Assembly (NCBI RefSeq): GCF_014655295.1
Contig: NZ_BNBI01000014.1
Span: 62,001 to 126,000 of the forward strand
Source: Streptomyces fumanus
GTDB lineage: Bacteria > Actinomycetota > Actinomycetes > Streptomycetales > Streptomycetaceae
DNA length: 64,000 nucleotides
Direction of reading: 5' to 3'
Part shown: positions 1 to 9,440 of the stretch, piece by piece
Position numbering within the stretch: position 1 is the first letter of the stretch
Layout of the letters: each line of letters opens with the position of its first letter
Position numbers and translations under genes: made by a program
Notes under the pieces: model-generated
What the model was told of the DNA's origin: nothing
Databases searched by the model: none
Seen by the model: the letters and a program-made list of their open reading frames with translations, nothing else

Positions 1-225
1 GGTGCTCTTGATGCGGTTGACCTCGTCCAGCCAGGTCTGCATCACGTTGGCGTAGGCGTGGCCGTCGGGGCCCTGGTAGTGGACCTGGAGGGTCTGCTTC
101 GCCGTCCTGACCTGGTCCTGGATGGCGGTCAGGGACGACCTGGCCCCCTCCAGGAGGCTGATGGCCTGGTCGTAGGTGGCGGTGGACGAATGCTGCTGCT
201 GTCCGGTGTCCGCGGGAGTGCTCAT
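1..225 (-). CDS. WXG100/ESAT-6-like type VII secretion substrate (partial, C-terminus off window)
   Basis: The first 75 codons of a small, polar, helical protein are visible and the gene runs off the left edge. Residues 49-55 read HYQGPDG, where a WXG100 protein has its W-x-G turn between two helices, so Tyr-Gln-Gly stands in for Trp-x-Gly. WXG100 proteins are secreted as helical hairpin dimers by EccC-driven systems. The ATG at 225 is chosen over the in-frame ATG at 234 because GGAAGG lies about 10 bases before the former but touches the latter. It lies downstream of eccB on the same strand, with its own 272-base upstream region carrying two CACACGTGTG palindromes. The family call rests on the turn motif plus context. 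Confidence 0.72.
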   Translation of the reverse strand, partial: MSTPADTGQQQHSSTATYDQAISLLEGARSSLTAIQDQVRTAKQTLQVHYQGPDGHAYANVMQTWLDEVNRIKST

Positions 226-341
226 CGTGTCCATACCTTCCGCTGGTGCGGTGAGCCGGGGGGCCACGCTGCCGTGGCGCGGTCGCGAGGGGGAGTCACG
301 CCGGTGCGCGCACGGCCCGCGTCGGATGCGGGTCCGACCAT

Positions 342-353
342 ACACACGTGTGT
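342..353. promoter_or_regulatory. 12-bp perfect palindrome ACACACGTGTGT upstream of the WXG100 gene
   Basis: A perfect 12-bp palindrome about 117 bases upstream of the WXG100 start. The same 12 bases recur at 9531-9542 and shorter versions lie in the other promoter regions of this locus. Likely a regulator binding site; the regulator is unknown. Confidence 0.5.
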
Positions 354-464
354 GTCAGTCGAGCCATGCAGCAGGATCCTAGACCTCGTCTCCACCGCAC
401 TACAAGCCAAGTCCCGCACACCCTGCCGTACCTGGGGTGAAGAAAGCGTGTGACCAGGTGAACT

Positions 465-474
465 CACACGTGTG
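465..474. promoter_or_regulatory. 10-bp palindrome CACACGTGTG between eccB and the WXG100 gene
   Basis: Perfect 10-bp copy of the locus-wide CACACGTGTG motif, just beyond the end of eccB and 123 bases from the palindrome at 342-353. It could serve the WXG100 promoter. Confidence 0.45.
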
Positions 475-497
475 TATCCGTCGACCGGTGACACATG

Positions 498-2000
498 TCA
501 CGAGTCGTCAGTTCCGGCGCCGGGCCGGGACCCGCACCGCGCCGCCCCGGCGACGGCGGCCTCGCCCGCGGTCGCCGCCTCGGGCGACAGGTCGGGGCCG
601 GTGGGCAGCATGTCCAGCAGGGCGGCCGGCAGCTTGCGGGCGTCCGCCAGGTCGTAACCGAGGGCCGTGGCGGCCTCCTCCGACGCCACCCGGTACTTGC
701 GGCCGGTGTCGGCCACGACGTAGGTGGTGTCGCCGAGCACGGTGCCCGTACTGCTCAGCGCGCGCACCAGGCCACCGCCCGAGACCGGGACCGCGATCGC
801 GTCCACGGCCAGACAGGGTGCGGCCGTCGCCTCCCCCGGCGCCGAGGCGCCGGCGGCGACCTCGGTGGCCGCCACCGTCTCCAGGCTCACCGCGGTCCCC
901 CGCTCGCCGCGTGGCGCGAGGCGGACGCAGAGGTCGGTGTCGTCGGCGAGGGACAGCGGCCCGGGTGGCGTCCGGGGCAGCGCGGCGCCCTCGCGCTCGG
1001 CGGCGGCCGCCTCACCGCCCGCGTCCCTGGGCGACAGGGCCTGGTCCGGTGCCCCCGAGGAGAGGGCCAGGGCCTGCGGGACCTTCCCCCCGTACGCCTT
1101 CTCCCGCGTCGCGGGAGCGGCGAGGGCGAGGGCGGCCTGGGTGGTGGTGACGGGCACCAGACCCGAGCGCAGCAGCAGGTAGTACTGCTGGGCGGAGCCG
1201 GGGGCGCGGGTGACGAAGACCTGTCCGGTGCGGGTCGCCGTACCGTCCAGGTCGGGTCCCGCGCCGCCCAGGCCGGTCACCGACGGCGGGGCGAGGTCGG
1301 CGCCGGCCGGCACCGCGTCGAGGAAGGCCGCCGACACGGGCAGGGGGGTCACCGAGCCGAAACCGAGCGCCGTCGCCGCGGTCCGGCCCTGCGGCAGCCG
1401 GTGCCGCCGTCCGTCCGTCACCAGGTACAGGGTGCCGTCCTCGGCGCCGACCAGGACGCCCTTGCCCGGCAGCGTGCCGCCGCGCAGCCGGGAGTCCACC
1501 ACCAGAGTCGTACGGCCGCGGCGGCCACTGGAGTCGGCGGGGACCGTTCCCGCGCACACCTGCCACGCGGTCGGCCCGCCGGCGTCCGGCAGGTCGTCGG
1601 GTGCCCCGGGGATGCCCACCGGGTCGCCGTGCGGGGTCCCCCGCAGCGAGGCGGAGGCGACCGTGTCGGTGACGAGGCCCTCGCCCACCAGCAGCCGGGC
1701 GGAGGCGTAGTTGCGCACCGGCCGCAGGCGTTCGCCGTCGAAGAGGTAGCGGGTGCCCGTGCCCTTGTCGACGACCAGGGTGCGGCCGTCGCGCCAGCCG
1801 GTGGCTCCGCCGGGGCTGATCAGCCCGTAGACGAGGAAGCCCACGCACAGCACGATCGAGAAGACGGTGCCCACCAGCACGGCCCGGTCGGTGCGCCGGG
1901 TCGGCGGTTCGGGGATGTCGGGGTCGGCCCGCAGGAGCCCGCTGGTCAGTCGGGTGACGACGAAGCGGTGGGCCTGGACCTGGTCGCGCCGGTTCTGCAT
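498..2000 (-). CDS. eccB: Type VII secretion protein EccB
   Basis: A 500-residue protein with the EccB layout: a short cytoplasmic N-terminus beginning MQNRRDQVQAHRF, with the RDQVQAHRF signature of the family, one transmembrane helix at about residues 40-61, and a large extracytoplasmic repeat domain. EccB is part of the membrane-embedded ESX core complex with EccC and EccD, and its outer domain contacts mycosin. The ATG at 2000 is supported by the conserved N-terminus and lies 19 bases after the eccD stop, so the two are co-transcribed in the order eccD-eccB. Length fits the family (about 480-520). Longer in-frame extensions upstream are non-conserved and were not used. Confidence 0.95.
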   Translation of the reverse strand: MQNRRDQVQAHRFVVTRLTSGLLRADPDIPEPPTRRTDRAVLVGTVFSIVLCVGFLVYGLISPGGATGWRDGRTLVVDKGTGTRYLFDGERLRPVRNYASARLLVGEGLVTDTVASASLRGTPHGDPVGIPGAPDDLPDAGGPTAWQVCAGTVPADSSGRRGRTTLVVDSRLRGGTLPGKGVLVGAEDGTLYLVTDGRRHRLPQGRTAATALGFGSVTPLPVSAAFLDAVPAGADLAPPSVTGLGGAGPDLDGTATRTGQVFVTRAPGSAQQYYLLLRSGLVPVTTTQAALALAAPATREKAYGGKVPQALALSSGAPDQALSPRDAGGEAAAAEREGAALPRTPPGPLSLADDTDLCVRLAPRGERGTAVSLETVAATEVAAGASAPGEATAAPCLAVDAIAVPVSGGGLVRALSSTGTVLGDTTYVVADTGRKYRVASEEAATALGYDLADARKLPAALLDMLPTGPDLSPEAATAGEAAVAGAARCGSRPGAGTDDS

Positions 2001-2019
2001 GTCGGTATCCCTCCGCTCG

Positions 2020-3414
2020 TCAGCCGTTGGCCGAGCGCAGCATCTGGTAGACGCCCAGCGACCAGAGGACCACCGGAACCAGAGCGAACGCGACGGCCGA
2101 CTGGAGCAGGTCGCCGGCCCGGCCCCAGTGCGGCAGGACACGGCGTCCGGGCACGTTCCAGCAGATGAGGGCCAGCAGCACGGCCACCGCCAGCAGTACG
2201 GCGGCGGTCAGCAGCCGGGCTCGGCCGCCGCCGTGCCCGGCGAGCACCGCCGCGGCGGCGAGCGGCCCGCCGAGCGCGGGCACGAACAGGGCCAGCCGCT
2301 GCCAGGACGTGCCGAGTTCCCGGCCGTGCAGGAACAGCAGCAGCGCCAGCAGCCCGCCGGTGACGAGCTGCGGCGTCTCCGGCCTGCGGGCCAGTCCGGC
2401 CAGGCAGAGCGCGCAGACCGCGCCCGCGCCGCCGTACAGGCCGCTCATCCAGCGGTCGGTGGCGGCGGCCTGCGCGGCGACCTCCTCGCCGGTGTGCGGC
2501 TCGATGCCCTCCTGGAGCTGCTCGGGCGTGGTCGGCAGCGGCGGCAGCCGCAGTCCCGACAGGAAGAAGGCGAGCCGGGGAACGAACGCCCCGAAGACCA
2601 CGACCACCACCGCGACTCCGCCCGCGGCGGCGGAGAACGGCACGTCGAGGCCGAGCATCAGCAGCCCGCCGACGGCCCCGGCGGCACACACCACACCGAC
2701 CGCGGCGAACACGGCACCGTACGCGGACACCACCGACAGTGCCAGCGCGGCCCCCGTCCCGGCGGCCGCGCAGCCCGCCAGCAGCTCCGCCCCGCCCTGT
2801 ACGGGACCGCGCCCCGCGGCCCATGGATCACCCACCACCAGGACGCCGGCCAGGCCGAGGAAGGCGGCGGCGGCCAGGCCCAGCAGCACCCCGCCGGGCC
2901 GGTCGTCCAGCGCCCGGGACGCCGCCCCGGCACCGGCGAGGGCCAGCAGCGCGGCCCCGGCGGCCAGGGACGCCCGGGAGACGGTGTCACCGGGCAGCGC
3001 GAGGACGGCCAGGCACACCGCCAGCACCGCGCCCGTCATCGCCCGCAGGGTCCAGCGGCTGACCGCCGGGGACCAGCCGTGCGGCAGGCCCCGGACCGTG
3101 CTGGAGACGGCGTCCACCAGATTGTCGAAGCGCACCGGTGGCAGCGCCCCGGACTCCGGGCGCAGCAACAGCACTTCGCCGTCGCGCAGGCCGAGGGAGG
3201 CCGGGGTGCTCTCCGGGTCGAAGGGCTCGGCCCCGATGCGCTGGAGGACCCAGTCGCCGCGTTCCGGAGCCTCCTCGGCCTGCTCCTCGGCCTGGGAGAC
3301 GATGACGGGCAGCAGATCGGCCAGCGGAATGTCCTCCGGGACGGCCAGGTCGAGCACCTTCTCCGGGGCACGTATCGTCACGCGGCACAGTCCCGCGACG
3401 GAGGCTTCGCTCAT
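2020..3414 (-). CDS. eccD: Type VII secretion integral membrane protein EccD
   Basis: A 464-residue protein. Residues about 8-88 form a ubiquitin-like (YukD-type) cytoplasmic domain, followed from about residue 125 by a long run of hydrophobic segments consistent with the 11 helices of EccD. EccD is the multi-pass membrane channel component of ESX-type secretion. The start MSEASVAGL at 3414 is chosen because the ubiquitin-like fold begins immediately after it. First gene of the eccD-eccB unit, divergent from eccC, so the 432-base interval between them should carry back-to-back promoters. Confidence 0.94.
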   Translation of the reverse strand: MSEASVAGLCRVTIRAPEKVLDLAVPEDIPLADLLPVIVSQAEEQAEEAPERGDWVLQRIGAEPFDPESTPASLGLRDGEVLLLRPESGALPPVRFDNLVDAVSSTVRGLPHGWSPAVSRWTLRAMTGAVLAVCLAVLALPGDTVSRASLAAGAALLALAGAGAASRALDDRPGGVLLGLAAAAFLGLAGVLVVGDPWAAGRGPVQGGAELLAGCAAAGTGAALALSVVSAYGAVFAAVGVVCAAGAVGGLLMLGLDVPFSAAAGGVAVVVVVFGAFVPRLAFFLSGLRLPPLPTTPEQLQEGIEPHTGEEVAAQAAATDRWMSGLYGGAGAVCALCLAGLARRPETPQLVTGGLLALLLFLHGRELGTSWQRLALFVPALGGPLAAAAVLAGHGGGRARLLTAAVLLAVAVLLALICWNVPGRRVLPHWGRAGDLLQSAVAFALVPVVLWSLGVYQMLRSANG

Positions 3415-3627
3415 GGGTGTTCCACACCTTCTCGGCAATGCGTCATGACGTGTGAACGGGTCGGACGGTACGGACCGGTCGCGGCGGACGACGGCTCGGC
3501 GCGCCCGGAGCCGCCCCTGACGGCACCCCGCGTTCCTCGCGGCGCCGGTCTCCACCAAGCTCTCCGGGGCACAGGCCGACCGCTCCACGGCACCGGACGG
3601 GCACCGGCGCGAGACGGCCAGGAGTCA

Positions 3628-3635
3628 ACACGTGT
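3628..3635. promoter_or_regulatory. ACACGTGT copy of the type VII locus palindrome
   Basis: Eight-base palindromic core, roughly mid-way between eccD and eccC (214 bases from the eccD start, 212 from the eccC start). Weaker than the 12-bp copies because the flanks do not pair. Confidence 0.35.
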
Positions 3636-3800
3636 GCCACCGCCCGCGATGGTCCCCGCTTGGAGAGCCCGGTGGTGCCCGATAGTCTCACAGGTGTCAC
3701 CCTGCCGAGCCCGGACCCCCACACCGCCCCCGGGCCGGACGCCGCCTGAGGTTTCGACACCTCGCGGCCGCGCCCTGCACATCAGGTGTGCCCGTCGTGT

Positions 3801-3808
3801 CACATGTG
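3801..3808. promoter_or_regulatory. CACATGTG copy of the type VII locus palindrome
   Basis: Eight-base palindrome 39 bases upstream of the eccC start, a variant (AT centre instead of CG) of the CACACGTGTG motif. Confidence 0.3.
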
Positions 3809-3846
3809 GTGCCTGGGGCATCCGCACAGCCCGAAGGAGACCTCTC

Positions 3847-6800
3847 TTGAGCGTGGTTCACTTCCGCAGACCCGCCCGGCGGCGGGGCCCCGAGATGCCC
3901 GAGGGGGAACTCGCCCTCCAGGAACCGCCGGTGCTGTCCGAGGAGGTCCCCGACAGCGCGTCGAGCATGCTGACGTACCTGCCCATGGCGATGATGTCGG
4001 GCGCCATGGTGCTGCTCTACGTGCGCCCCGGCCAGCAGTCCCATCCCATGACCTACGTGGTGGTCGGCGTGATGGCGGTGGCGATGGTCGTCATGCTCCT
4101 GGGCCAGGTGCTGCGCGGCGGAGCCGAGCGCAGGCGGCGCCTCAAGGGCGCCCGCCGCGACTACCTGCGCTACCTCGGCGGCGTCCGGCGCAAGGTCAGG
4201 TCCGCCGTCGCGGAGCAGCAGCGGGCCCTGGCCTGGCGTCACCCCAGGCCCACCGCCCTGTGGGCCATGGCACGCGGTACCCGGCTGTGGGAGCGCCGCC
4301 CGTCCGACCCCGACTTCGGCGAGGTGCGCGTCGCCGTCGGCGACCAGCGCCTGGGCCTGCACCTGACCACCACCGCGAGCAAACCGGTGGAGGACCTCGA
4401 CCCGCTGACCGCCCATGCCCTGCGGGCCTTCGTCAACGCCTACTCCACCGTCCCCGACCAGCCCATCGCCCTGTTCCTGCCGGCCTGGGCGCGGGTGCTG
4501 CTGCGAGGCACGCGCGAGGACGTCCTGGACAGCGTCCGGGCGGCACTCGCGCAACTGGCCACCGCGCATTCACCGCAGGACCTGACGATCGCCTTCTGCG
4601 TCGCGACGGACCGGCTCCCGCAGTGGGACTGGGCGAAGTGGCTGCCGCACACCCACCACCCCCGCGAGACGGACGGCGCCGGACCGGTACGGCTCTTCGC
4701 CCCGACCGCCGGGGAACTGGAGGCGGCGCTCGGCGAGGACTTCGTCGACCGCCCCCCGTACGAGGCGGGCGCCACCGCCGGCGCGGACGAGCCGTACACG
4801 GTGGTCGTGGTCGACGGCGGACAGGTGCCGGCCGGGCACCGGATGGCCCGCCAGGGCATCCGCAACGCCGTCGTGCTGGACGTGTCGGGCGAACTGCCCT
4901 GGCGGCCCGGCCGGACCACGCTGCGGCTGCGCACCGAGGAGGGGGAACTGCGGCTGGTCCGCACCGACCGTGACCGCAAGGAGTCGCTCACCTCCCTGGG
5001 CCGGCCCGACCGCCTCGGCCCCGCCGCCGCCCGCGCCCTGGCGGCGCTGCTCGCCCCGATGCGCACGGGCGTCACCGCGGAGGCGGCGCAGCCACTGGTC
5101 ACGGACGTGGAACTGACCACGCTGCTCGGCATCCCCGACCTCAACCGGCACGATCCCGTGGCGTACTGGGAGCGCCGCGGCGCCTCGGCCGCCCGGCGAC
5201 TGCGCGTGCCCATCGCCGTGGGCGCCGACGGGCAGCCCGTCGAACTGGACATCAAGGAGTCCGCGGAAGGCGGGACGGGACCGCACGGCATGCTCATCGG
5301 CGCCACCGGCTCCGGCAAGAGCGAACTGCTGCGCACCCTCGTCCTCGCCCTGGCGCTCAGCCACTCCTCCGAAACCCTCAACTTCGTCCTGGTCGACTTC
5401 AAGGGCGGTGCGACCTTCCTCGGGCTCGACCGGCTCCCGCACACCTCCGCGGTGATCACCAACCTGGCGGAGGAGGCCGCGCTCGTCTCCCGCATGCAGG
5501 ACGCCCTGCACGGCGAGCTGATCCGGCGCCAGGAACTGCTCCGCGCCGCCGGCAACTACGCCTCCGCGCTGGACTACGAGAAGGCGCGGGCCGCCGGCAC
5601 CCCGCTCGCCCCGCTGCCCTCGCTCTTCGTCGTGGTCGACGAGTTCAGTGAACTGCTCTCCGCCCACCGGGAGTTCATGGAGCTGTTCGTCATGATCGGC
5701 CGCCTCGGCCGCTCGCTCGGCGTCCACCTGCTCCTCGCCTCGCAGCGCCTGGACGAGGGCCGCATGCACCAGTTGGAGAGCCACCTGTCCTACCGCATCG
5801 GCCTGCGCACCTTCTCCGCCATGGAGAGTCGCGGCGTCCTCGGCGTGCCCGACGCCTACGAGCTTCCCTCGCAGCCCGGCGCCGGCTTCCTCAAGAGCGG
5901 CGTCGAGCCGCTGACCCGTTTCCGGGCCGCCTACGTCTCCGGTGCCTACCGCAAGCGGACCGGGGCACTGGCCCAGGCCCAGGTGGCCGGCCAGGTGATG
6001 GCCTGGACCGGGGAACGAGTCGCCGAGCGCGCCCCCGTTCCCGACGTCCCCGACCCCGCCGCCCCGGACGACGAGGACGCCCCCTCGCTGCTGTCCGTCG
6101 CCGTGGACCGGCTCCGCGACTCCGGGCCGCCCGCCCACCAGGTGTGGCTGCCACCCCTGGCCGAACCGCCGTCCCTGGACGTCTTGCTCCCCCCGCTCTT
6201 CCCCGACCCGGCGCTCGGCCTGACCACGGCCGACTCCCCGCGGCGGGGCACGCTCACCGTCCCCGTGGGCGTCGTCGACCAGCCCTTCGAGCAGAAGCGT
6301 GACCTGCTCACCGTGGACCTGTCGGGCGCGGGCGGCCACGTCGGGATCGCCGGCGGGCCGCAGAGCGGCAAGTCCACCCTGGTCCGCACCCTTATCGCGT
6401 CCCTGGCGCTCACCCACACGCCACGCGAAGTGCAGTTCTACTGTCTCGACTTCGGCGGCGGCACGCTGGCCGGCCTGGCCGGGCTGCCGCACGTCGGTTC
6501 GGTCGCGGGCCGCCTGGAGACCGAACGGGTGGGCCGCACTCTGGCCGAGATGACCTCGCTGCTGGCCCGCCGGGAGCGGATGTTCCTGGAGCACGGCATC
6601 GACTCGATGGCGACCCTGCGTCGGCGCCTGGCGGCCGGCGAGTTCCCCGAGGAGGCGCACGGGGACGTCTTCCTGGTCGTCGACGGCTGGTCCACCGTCC
6701 GGCAGGACTTCCAGGACGACATCCCCGTACTGGGTCAACTGGCCGCCCGGGGCCTCAACTACGGCATCCACCTGATCACCACCACCTCCCGCTGGGTCGA

Positions 6801-7836
6801 GCTGCCCACCGCGGTGCGCGACCAGGCCGGGACCAAGCTGGAATTGCGGATGGGCGACCACATGGACTCCGTGGTGGACATCCGGCGCGCCGCAGGCGTG
6901 CCGCGCCAGCCGGGCCGCGGTCTGACGGTCGAGAGCAAGCTGCACTACCTCGCCGCGCTGCCCAGGATCGACGGCGTGCAGGGCGCGGACGGCTTGGCCG
7001 AAGGCGTCGCCGACCTGGTCGCCGCGGTCGCCGAGGGCTGGACCGGGCCTCCGGCCCCACCGGTGCGGATGCTGCCGACCCGCCTGGCCGCCCGCGACCT
7101 GCCGCCGATCGCGGAAGACCGGCGGCTGCGCTTCCCGCTGGGCGTGGAGGAAACCGAACTGGGCACCGCCTGGCACGACTTCTCCGAGACCCCGCACCTG
7201 GTCACCTTCGGCGACAACGAGACCGGCAAGACCAACGTCCTGCGGCTGATGGCCGGCCACATCGCCCGCACCTTCACCCCCGCCGAGGCGAGGATCCTCG
7301 TCGTGGACTACCGCCGCCGGCTCGTGGAAGCGGTCCCGGAGACCCACCGGCTCGGCCACGCCGTCACCCAGGAGCAACTGCGCCAGCACGCCGCCGGCAT
7401 CGGCCGGGGACTGGCCGAGCGGATGCCCGGCGCGGACATCTCGCCGACGCGGATGCGGCGGGCGGACTGGTGGACGGGGCCTAGGCTGTTCGTCCTCGTC
7501 GACGACTACGACCTGGTGGCCCAGTCGATGCAGACGCCTCTGGAAGCGCTGCTCGACCACCTGCCCCTCGGCTACGAGGTCGGCCTGCACGTGATCGTCG
7601 CCCGGTCGGCCGCCAACGCCATGCGCGGCCAGGGCGACCCGCTGGTGCGCCGGATGCTGGAGGCCAACACCCCGGGCCTGCTGCTGTCGTGCCCGCCGTC
7701 GGAGGGCAGTGTCTTCGGCGTCAAACCGCGGGTGCTGCCCCCGGGCCGCGCACTGTACGTGACGCGCCGCCGGACCACGCAGATCCAGACCGCGCTGGTG
7801 GAGCACGTGGACCCGGAGGTCCCGGACACGCCCTGA
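3847..7836 (+). CDS. eccC: Type VII secretion ATPase EccC (three FtsK/SpoIIIE domains)
   Basis: A 1329-residue single-chain EccC, the motor and substrate receptor of ESX secretion. Two transmembrane helices lie at about residues 42-59 and 69-86, then three FtsK/SpoIIIE ATPase modules. Walker A motifs are GATGSGKSE (485-493), GGPQSGKST (836-844) and GDNETGKTN (1122-1130); a Walker B-like FVVVDEF is near 593-599. All three P-loops look intact, whereas in many EccC proteins the second and third are looser. The TTG at 3847 is chosen because GGAGA ends six bases before it; an in-frame GTG at 3853 is the alternative. Divergent from eccD-eccB; convergent with mycP, with 231 non-coding bases between them. 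Confidence 0.96.
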   Translation: MSVVHFRRPARRRGPEMPEGELALQEPPVLSEEVPDSASSMLTYLPMAMMSGAMVLLYVRPGQQSHPMTYVVVGVMAVAMVVMLLGQVLRGGAERRRRLKGARRDYLRYLGGVRRKVRSAVAEQQRALAWRHPRPTALWAMARGTRLWERRPSDPDFGEVRVAVGDQRLGLHLTTTASKPVEDLDPLTAHALRAFVNAYSTVPDQPIALFLPAWARVLLRGTREDVLDSVRAALAQLATAHSPQDLTIAFCVATDRLPQWDWAKWLPHTHHPRETDGAGPVRLFAPTAGELEAALGEDFVDRPPYEAGATAGADEPYTVVVVDGGQVPAGHRMARQGIRNAVVLDVSGELPWRPGRTTLRLRTEEGELRLVRTDRDRKESLTSLGRPDRLGPAAARALAALLAPMRTGVTAEAAQPLVTDVELTTLLGIPDLNRHDPVAYWERRGASAARRLRVPIAVGADGQPVELDIKESAEGGTGPHGMLIGATGSGKSELLRTLVLALALSHSSETLNFVLVDFKGGATFLGLDRLPHTSAVITNLAEEAALVSRMQDALHGELIRRQELLRAAGNYASALDYEKARAAGTPLAPLPSLFVVVDEFSELLSAHREFMELFVMIGRLGRSLGVHLLLASQRLDEGRMHQLESHLSYRIGLRTFSAMESRGVLGVPDAYELPSQPGAGFLKSGVEPLTRFRAAYVSGAYRKRTGALAQAQVAGQVMAWTGERVAERAPVPDVPDPAAPDDEDAPSLLSVAVDRLRDSGPPAHQVWLPPLAEPPSLDVLLPPLFPDPALGLTTADSPRRGTLTVPVGVVDQPFEQKRDLLTVDLSGAGGHVGIAGGPQSGKSTLVRTLIASLALTHTPREVQFYCLDFGGGTLAGLAGLPHVGSVAGRLETERVGRTLAEMTSLLARRERMFLEHGIDSMATLRRRLAAGEFPEEAHGDVFLVVDGWSTVRQDFQDDIPVLGQLAARGLNYGIHLITTTSRWVELPTAVRDQAGTKLELRMGDHMDSVVDIRRAAGVPRQPGRGLTVESKLHYLAALPRIDGVQGADGLAEGVADLVAAVAEGWTGPPAPPVRMLPTRLAARDLPPIAEDRRLRFPLGVEETELGTAWHDFSETPHLVTFGDNETGKTNVLRLMAGHIARTFTPAEARILVVDYRRRLVEAVPETHRLGHAVTQEQLRQHAAGIGRGLAERMPGADISPTRMRRADWWTGPRLFVLVDDYDLVAQSMQTPLEALLDHLPLGYEVGLHVIVARSAANAMRGQGDPLVRRMLEANTPGLLLSCPPSEGSVFGVKPRVLPPGRALYVTRRRTTQIQTALVEHVDPEVPDTP

Positions 7837-8067
7837 CCCGCCGGAGGCTCGGCGCCGGGCAGGCCCCGTCCCCCGCGTGCGGTGAATGAGCGGCCCGGAG
7901 ACCGCGCACGCACGTGGGCGTCCCCAGCCGCACCGCGGCGAGGCTGCCGGGTCCCCGGTTCCCCCGGCAGCCGGCCACGCGACAGACCCGGGGTGCCACA
8001 CCGGCGACCTCGCCCCGCGTACGTGACGGACGGCGTCCGACGCCTCCGCCGGCAGGACGCGCGTCGC

Positions 8068-9282
8068 TCAGGAACCGTCCGGTGCCTTGGCGCGGACCCG
8101 GCGCCGCACGGCTGCCGCCGCGGCCAAGGAGGTCAGCAGGGCGACGCCGCCACCGGCCAGCAGGGCGGCCCGGTCAGCGGCCGCGCCGCCGTCCCCGGCG
8201 GCCTCCGGCACACGCAGGGGCGGGGCCGGAGCGGTCTGCGACGGTCGCCGGGTGTCCAGGACCCCGGTGAGCGCGCCGTTGAGGTCGAGGCGGGGCGGGG
8301 CACCGGGATAACCGGTGCGTTCCAGCCGGTCCTTGGTCTGCGCGGCGCTCAGCTCCGGACGATGGGCCCGCACCAGTGCGGCGGCCCCCGCCGTGTAGGC
8401 GGCGGCGAGCGACGCCCCGCTGGCCAGATAGTGGCCCGTGCCTCGCGGCCCGATACCGGTCAGTTGGTCGCCCGGTGCCGCCAGATCCACGCCCGGGGGC
8501 AGCGGGGCACGCGTCGCCCGCGAACCGTCGGGACCGAAGTCCGCCACCGAGAGCACCGTGGGCGCCGCCGCCGGCCAGTAGCCGGCCGGCGCCGAGGACG
8601 TGCCGTCCGCCGTCACGGACGCGTCCGGCACTGCGGGCGCCACGAGCAGCACGTCGCGCTCGGCGGCGTGCCGTACGGCGGCGGCCAGCGCGGGCGTCTT
8701 CGACGGCAGCGCCGCCCCCACCACGACGACCCGGCAACCGGCGTCGACGGCTGCCGTGATGCCGCGGGCGACGAGCGCGGCGTCCGCGGCCCCCGTCTCG
8801 TCGGTGCCGCGCGCCGCGTAGATCCGTGCTCCGGGCGCCACCCCGGTGAACGCCGCACCGTCGCGGGGCGCCGCCGCCACGAGGCCGGCCATGAAGGTGC
8901 CGAGCCCCACACAGTCGGAGTCCGCCCCCGGCGCGGCCGTCACCCTCCCGGACAGGGTCCCGGCCTTCGCGGACACCCCGGTGCCGACCACGCCCACGGT
9001 CACCCCGGCACCGTCGCCGTACACCGCCGCCCGGCTCAGGCCCAGGACGCCCTGCGCCCACGGCACCTGCCGCATCACTGTCGGCGAGTCACCCGCGCAG
9101 TTGCCCGAGCCGGCGTCCGGCCCCGAGGGCAGCACGGGCAGTTGCAGCGCGGACGACGACGGAGCGGGCGAGGGGGCGGCCGCCCCGGCGAGTGGGGCCG
9201 CGCCCCCGATGAGAACGAGGGCGAGGGCCACCGCACCGCTGACGTGCGGCAGCCGCGCCCTGGCAGGGATTCCACGGGTCAC
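8068..9282 (-). CDS. mycP: Mycosin-family subtilase, predicted catalytically dead
   Basis: A 404-residue S8 family protein with a signal peptide (about 1-33), a subtilisin-like domain and a C-terminal membrane helix (about 367-389) followed by Arg/Lys, the topology of mycosins of ESX systems. The catalytic Asp motif (normally V-x-D-T-G) reads VVGTGVS with Gly100, and the His motif (normally G-H-G-T) reads VGLGTF with Leu127. A Ser remains in SGAS (291). The usual oxyanion-side Asn is also not evident. GTG at 9282 follows GGAGGAG by five bases. In mycobacteria MycP is needed for ESX complex stability partly independently of proteolysis, so a structural role is plausible. Divergent from the large Pro-rich gene. 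Confidence 0.9.
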   Translation of the reverse strand: MTRGIPARARLPHVSGAVALALVLIGGAAPLAGAAAPSPAPSSSALQLPVLPSGPDAGSGNCAGDSPTVMRQVPWAQGVLGLSRAAVYGDGAGVTVGVVGTGVSAKAGTLSGRVTAAPGADSDCVGLGTFMAGLVAAAPRDGAAFTGVAPGARIYAARGTDETGAADAALVARGITAAVDAGCRVVVVGAALPSKTPALAAAVRHAAERDVLLVAPAVPDASVTADGTSSAPAGYWPAAAPTVLSVADFGPDGSRATRAPLPPGVDLAAPGDQLTGIGPRGTGHYLASGASLAAAYTAGAAALVRAHRPELSAAQTKDRLERTGYPGAPPRLDLNGALTGVLDTRRPSQTAPAPPLRVPEAAGDGGAAADRAALLAGGGVALLTSLAAAAAVRRRVRAKAPDGS

Positions 9283-9406
9283 TGTCTCCTCCGTCGGCTG
9301 CGTCTGGAACGGGCCGGGCCGGGATGGTCCACCGGGCTCGCACGTCGGTCCGGCCGGTGCCGGGAACAGGTACGCGCAGCTCCCGCATCGTAGCGGTGCT
9401 CCAGGC

Positions 9407-9414
9407 ACACGTGT
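9407..9414. promoter_or_regulatory. ACACGTGT palindrome upstream of mycP
   Basis: Eight-base palindrome 125 bases upstream of the mycP start, a core copy of the locus motif. Confidence 0.35.
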
Positions 9415-9432
9415 CGCTCTCCCTCGATGGCC

Positions 9433-9440
9433 CACATGTG
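9433..9440. promoter_or_regulatory. CACATGTG palindrome upstream of mycP
   Basis: Eight-base palindrome of the same variant as at 3801-3808, 26 bases (start to start) from the copy at 9407. Confidence 0.3.

Larger units (their letters stand above)
3415..3846. promoter_or_regulatory. Divergent promoter region eccD/eccC (no gene)
   Basis: 432 bases between the divergent starts of eccD and eccC. No credible coding sequence is seen. It contains ACACGTGT at 3628-3635 and CACATGTG at 3801-3808, both variants of the palindrome found in the other promoter regions of this locus. Open frames running through it are high-GC read-through and lack a ribosome site. Confidence 0.6.

Noticed and set aside
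489-501. GACACATGTCAC near the eccB stop as another copy of the type VII palindrome
   Set aside because: Only the central ACATGT pairs, and it overlaps the eccB stop codon, so it is not counted.
1867-3846. Long open frame continuous with eccC upstream, which would nearly double the protein's N-terminus
   Set aside because: It is antisense to eccB and eccD, has no ribosome site, and ends where the TTG with GGAGA begins the conserved EccC N-terminus.
4570-8001. 1143-codon open frame on the minus strand opposite eccC
   Set aside because: A mirror of eccC codon bias with low-complexity translation and no domain.
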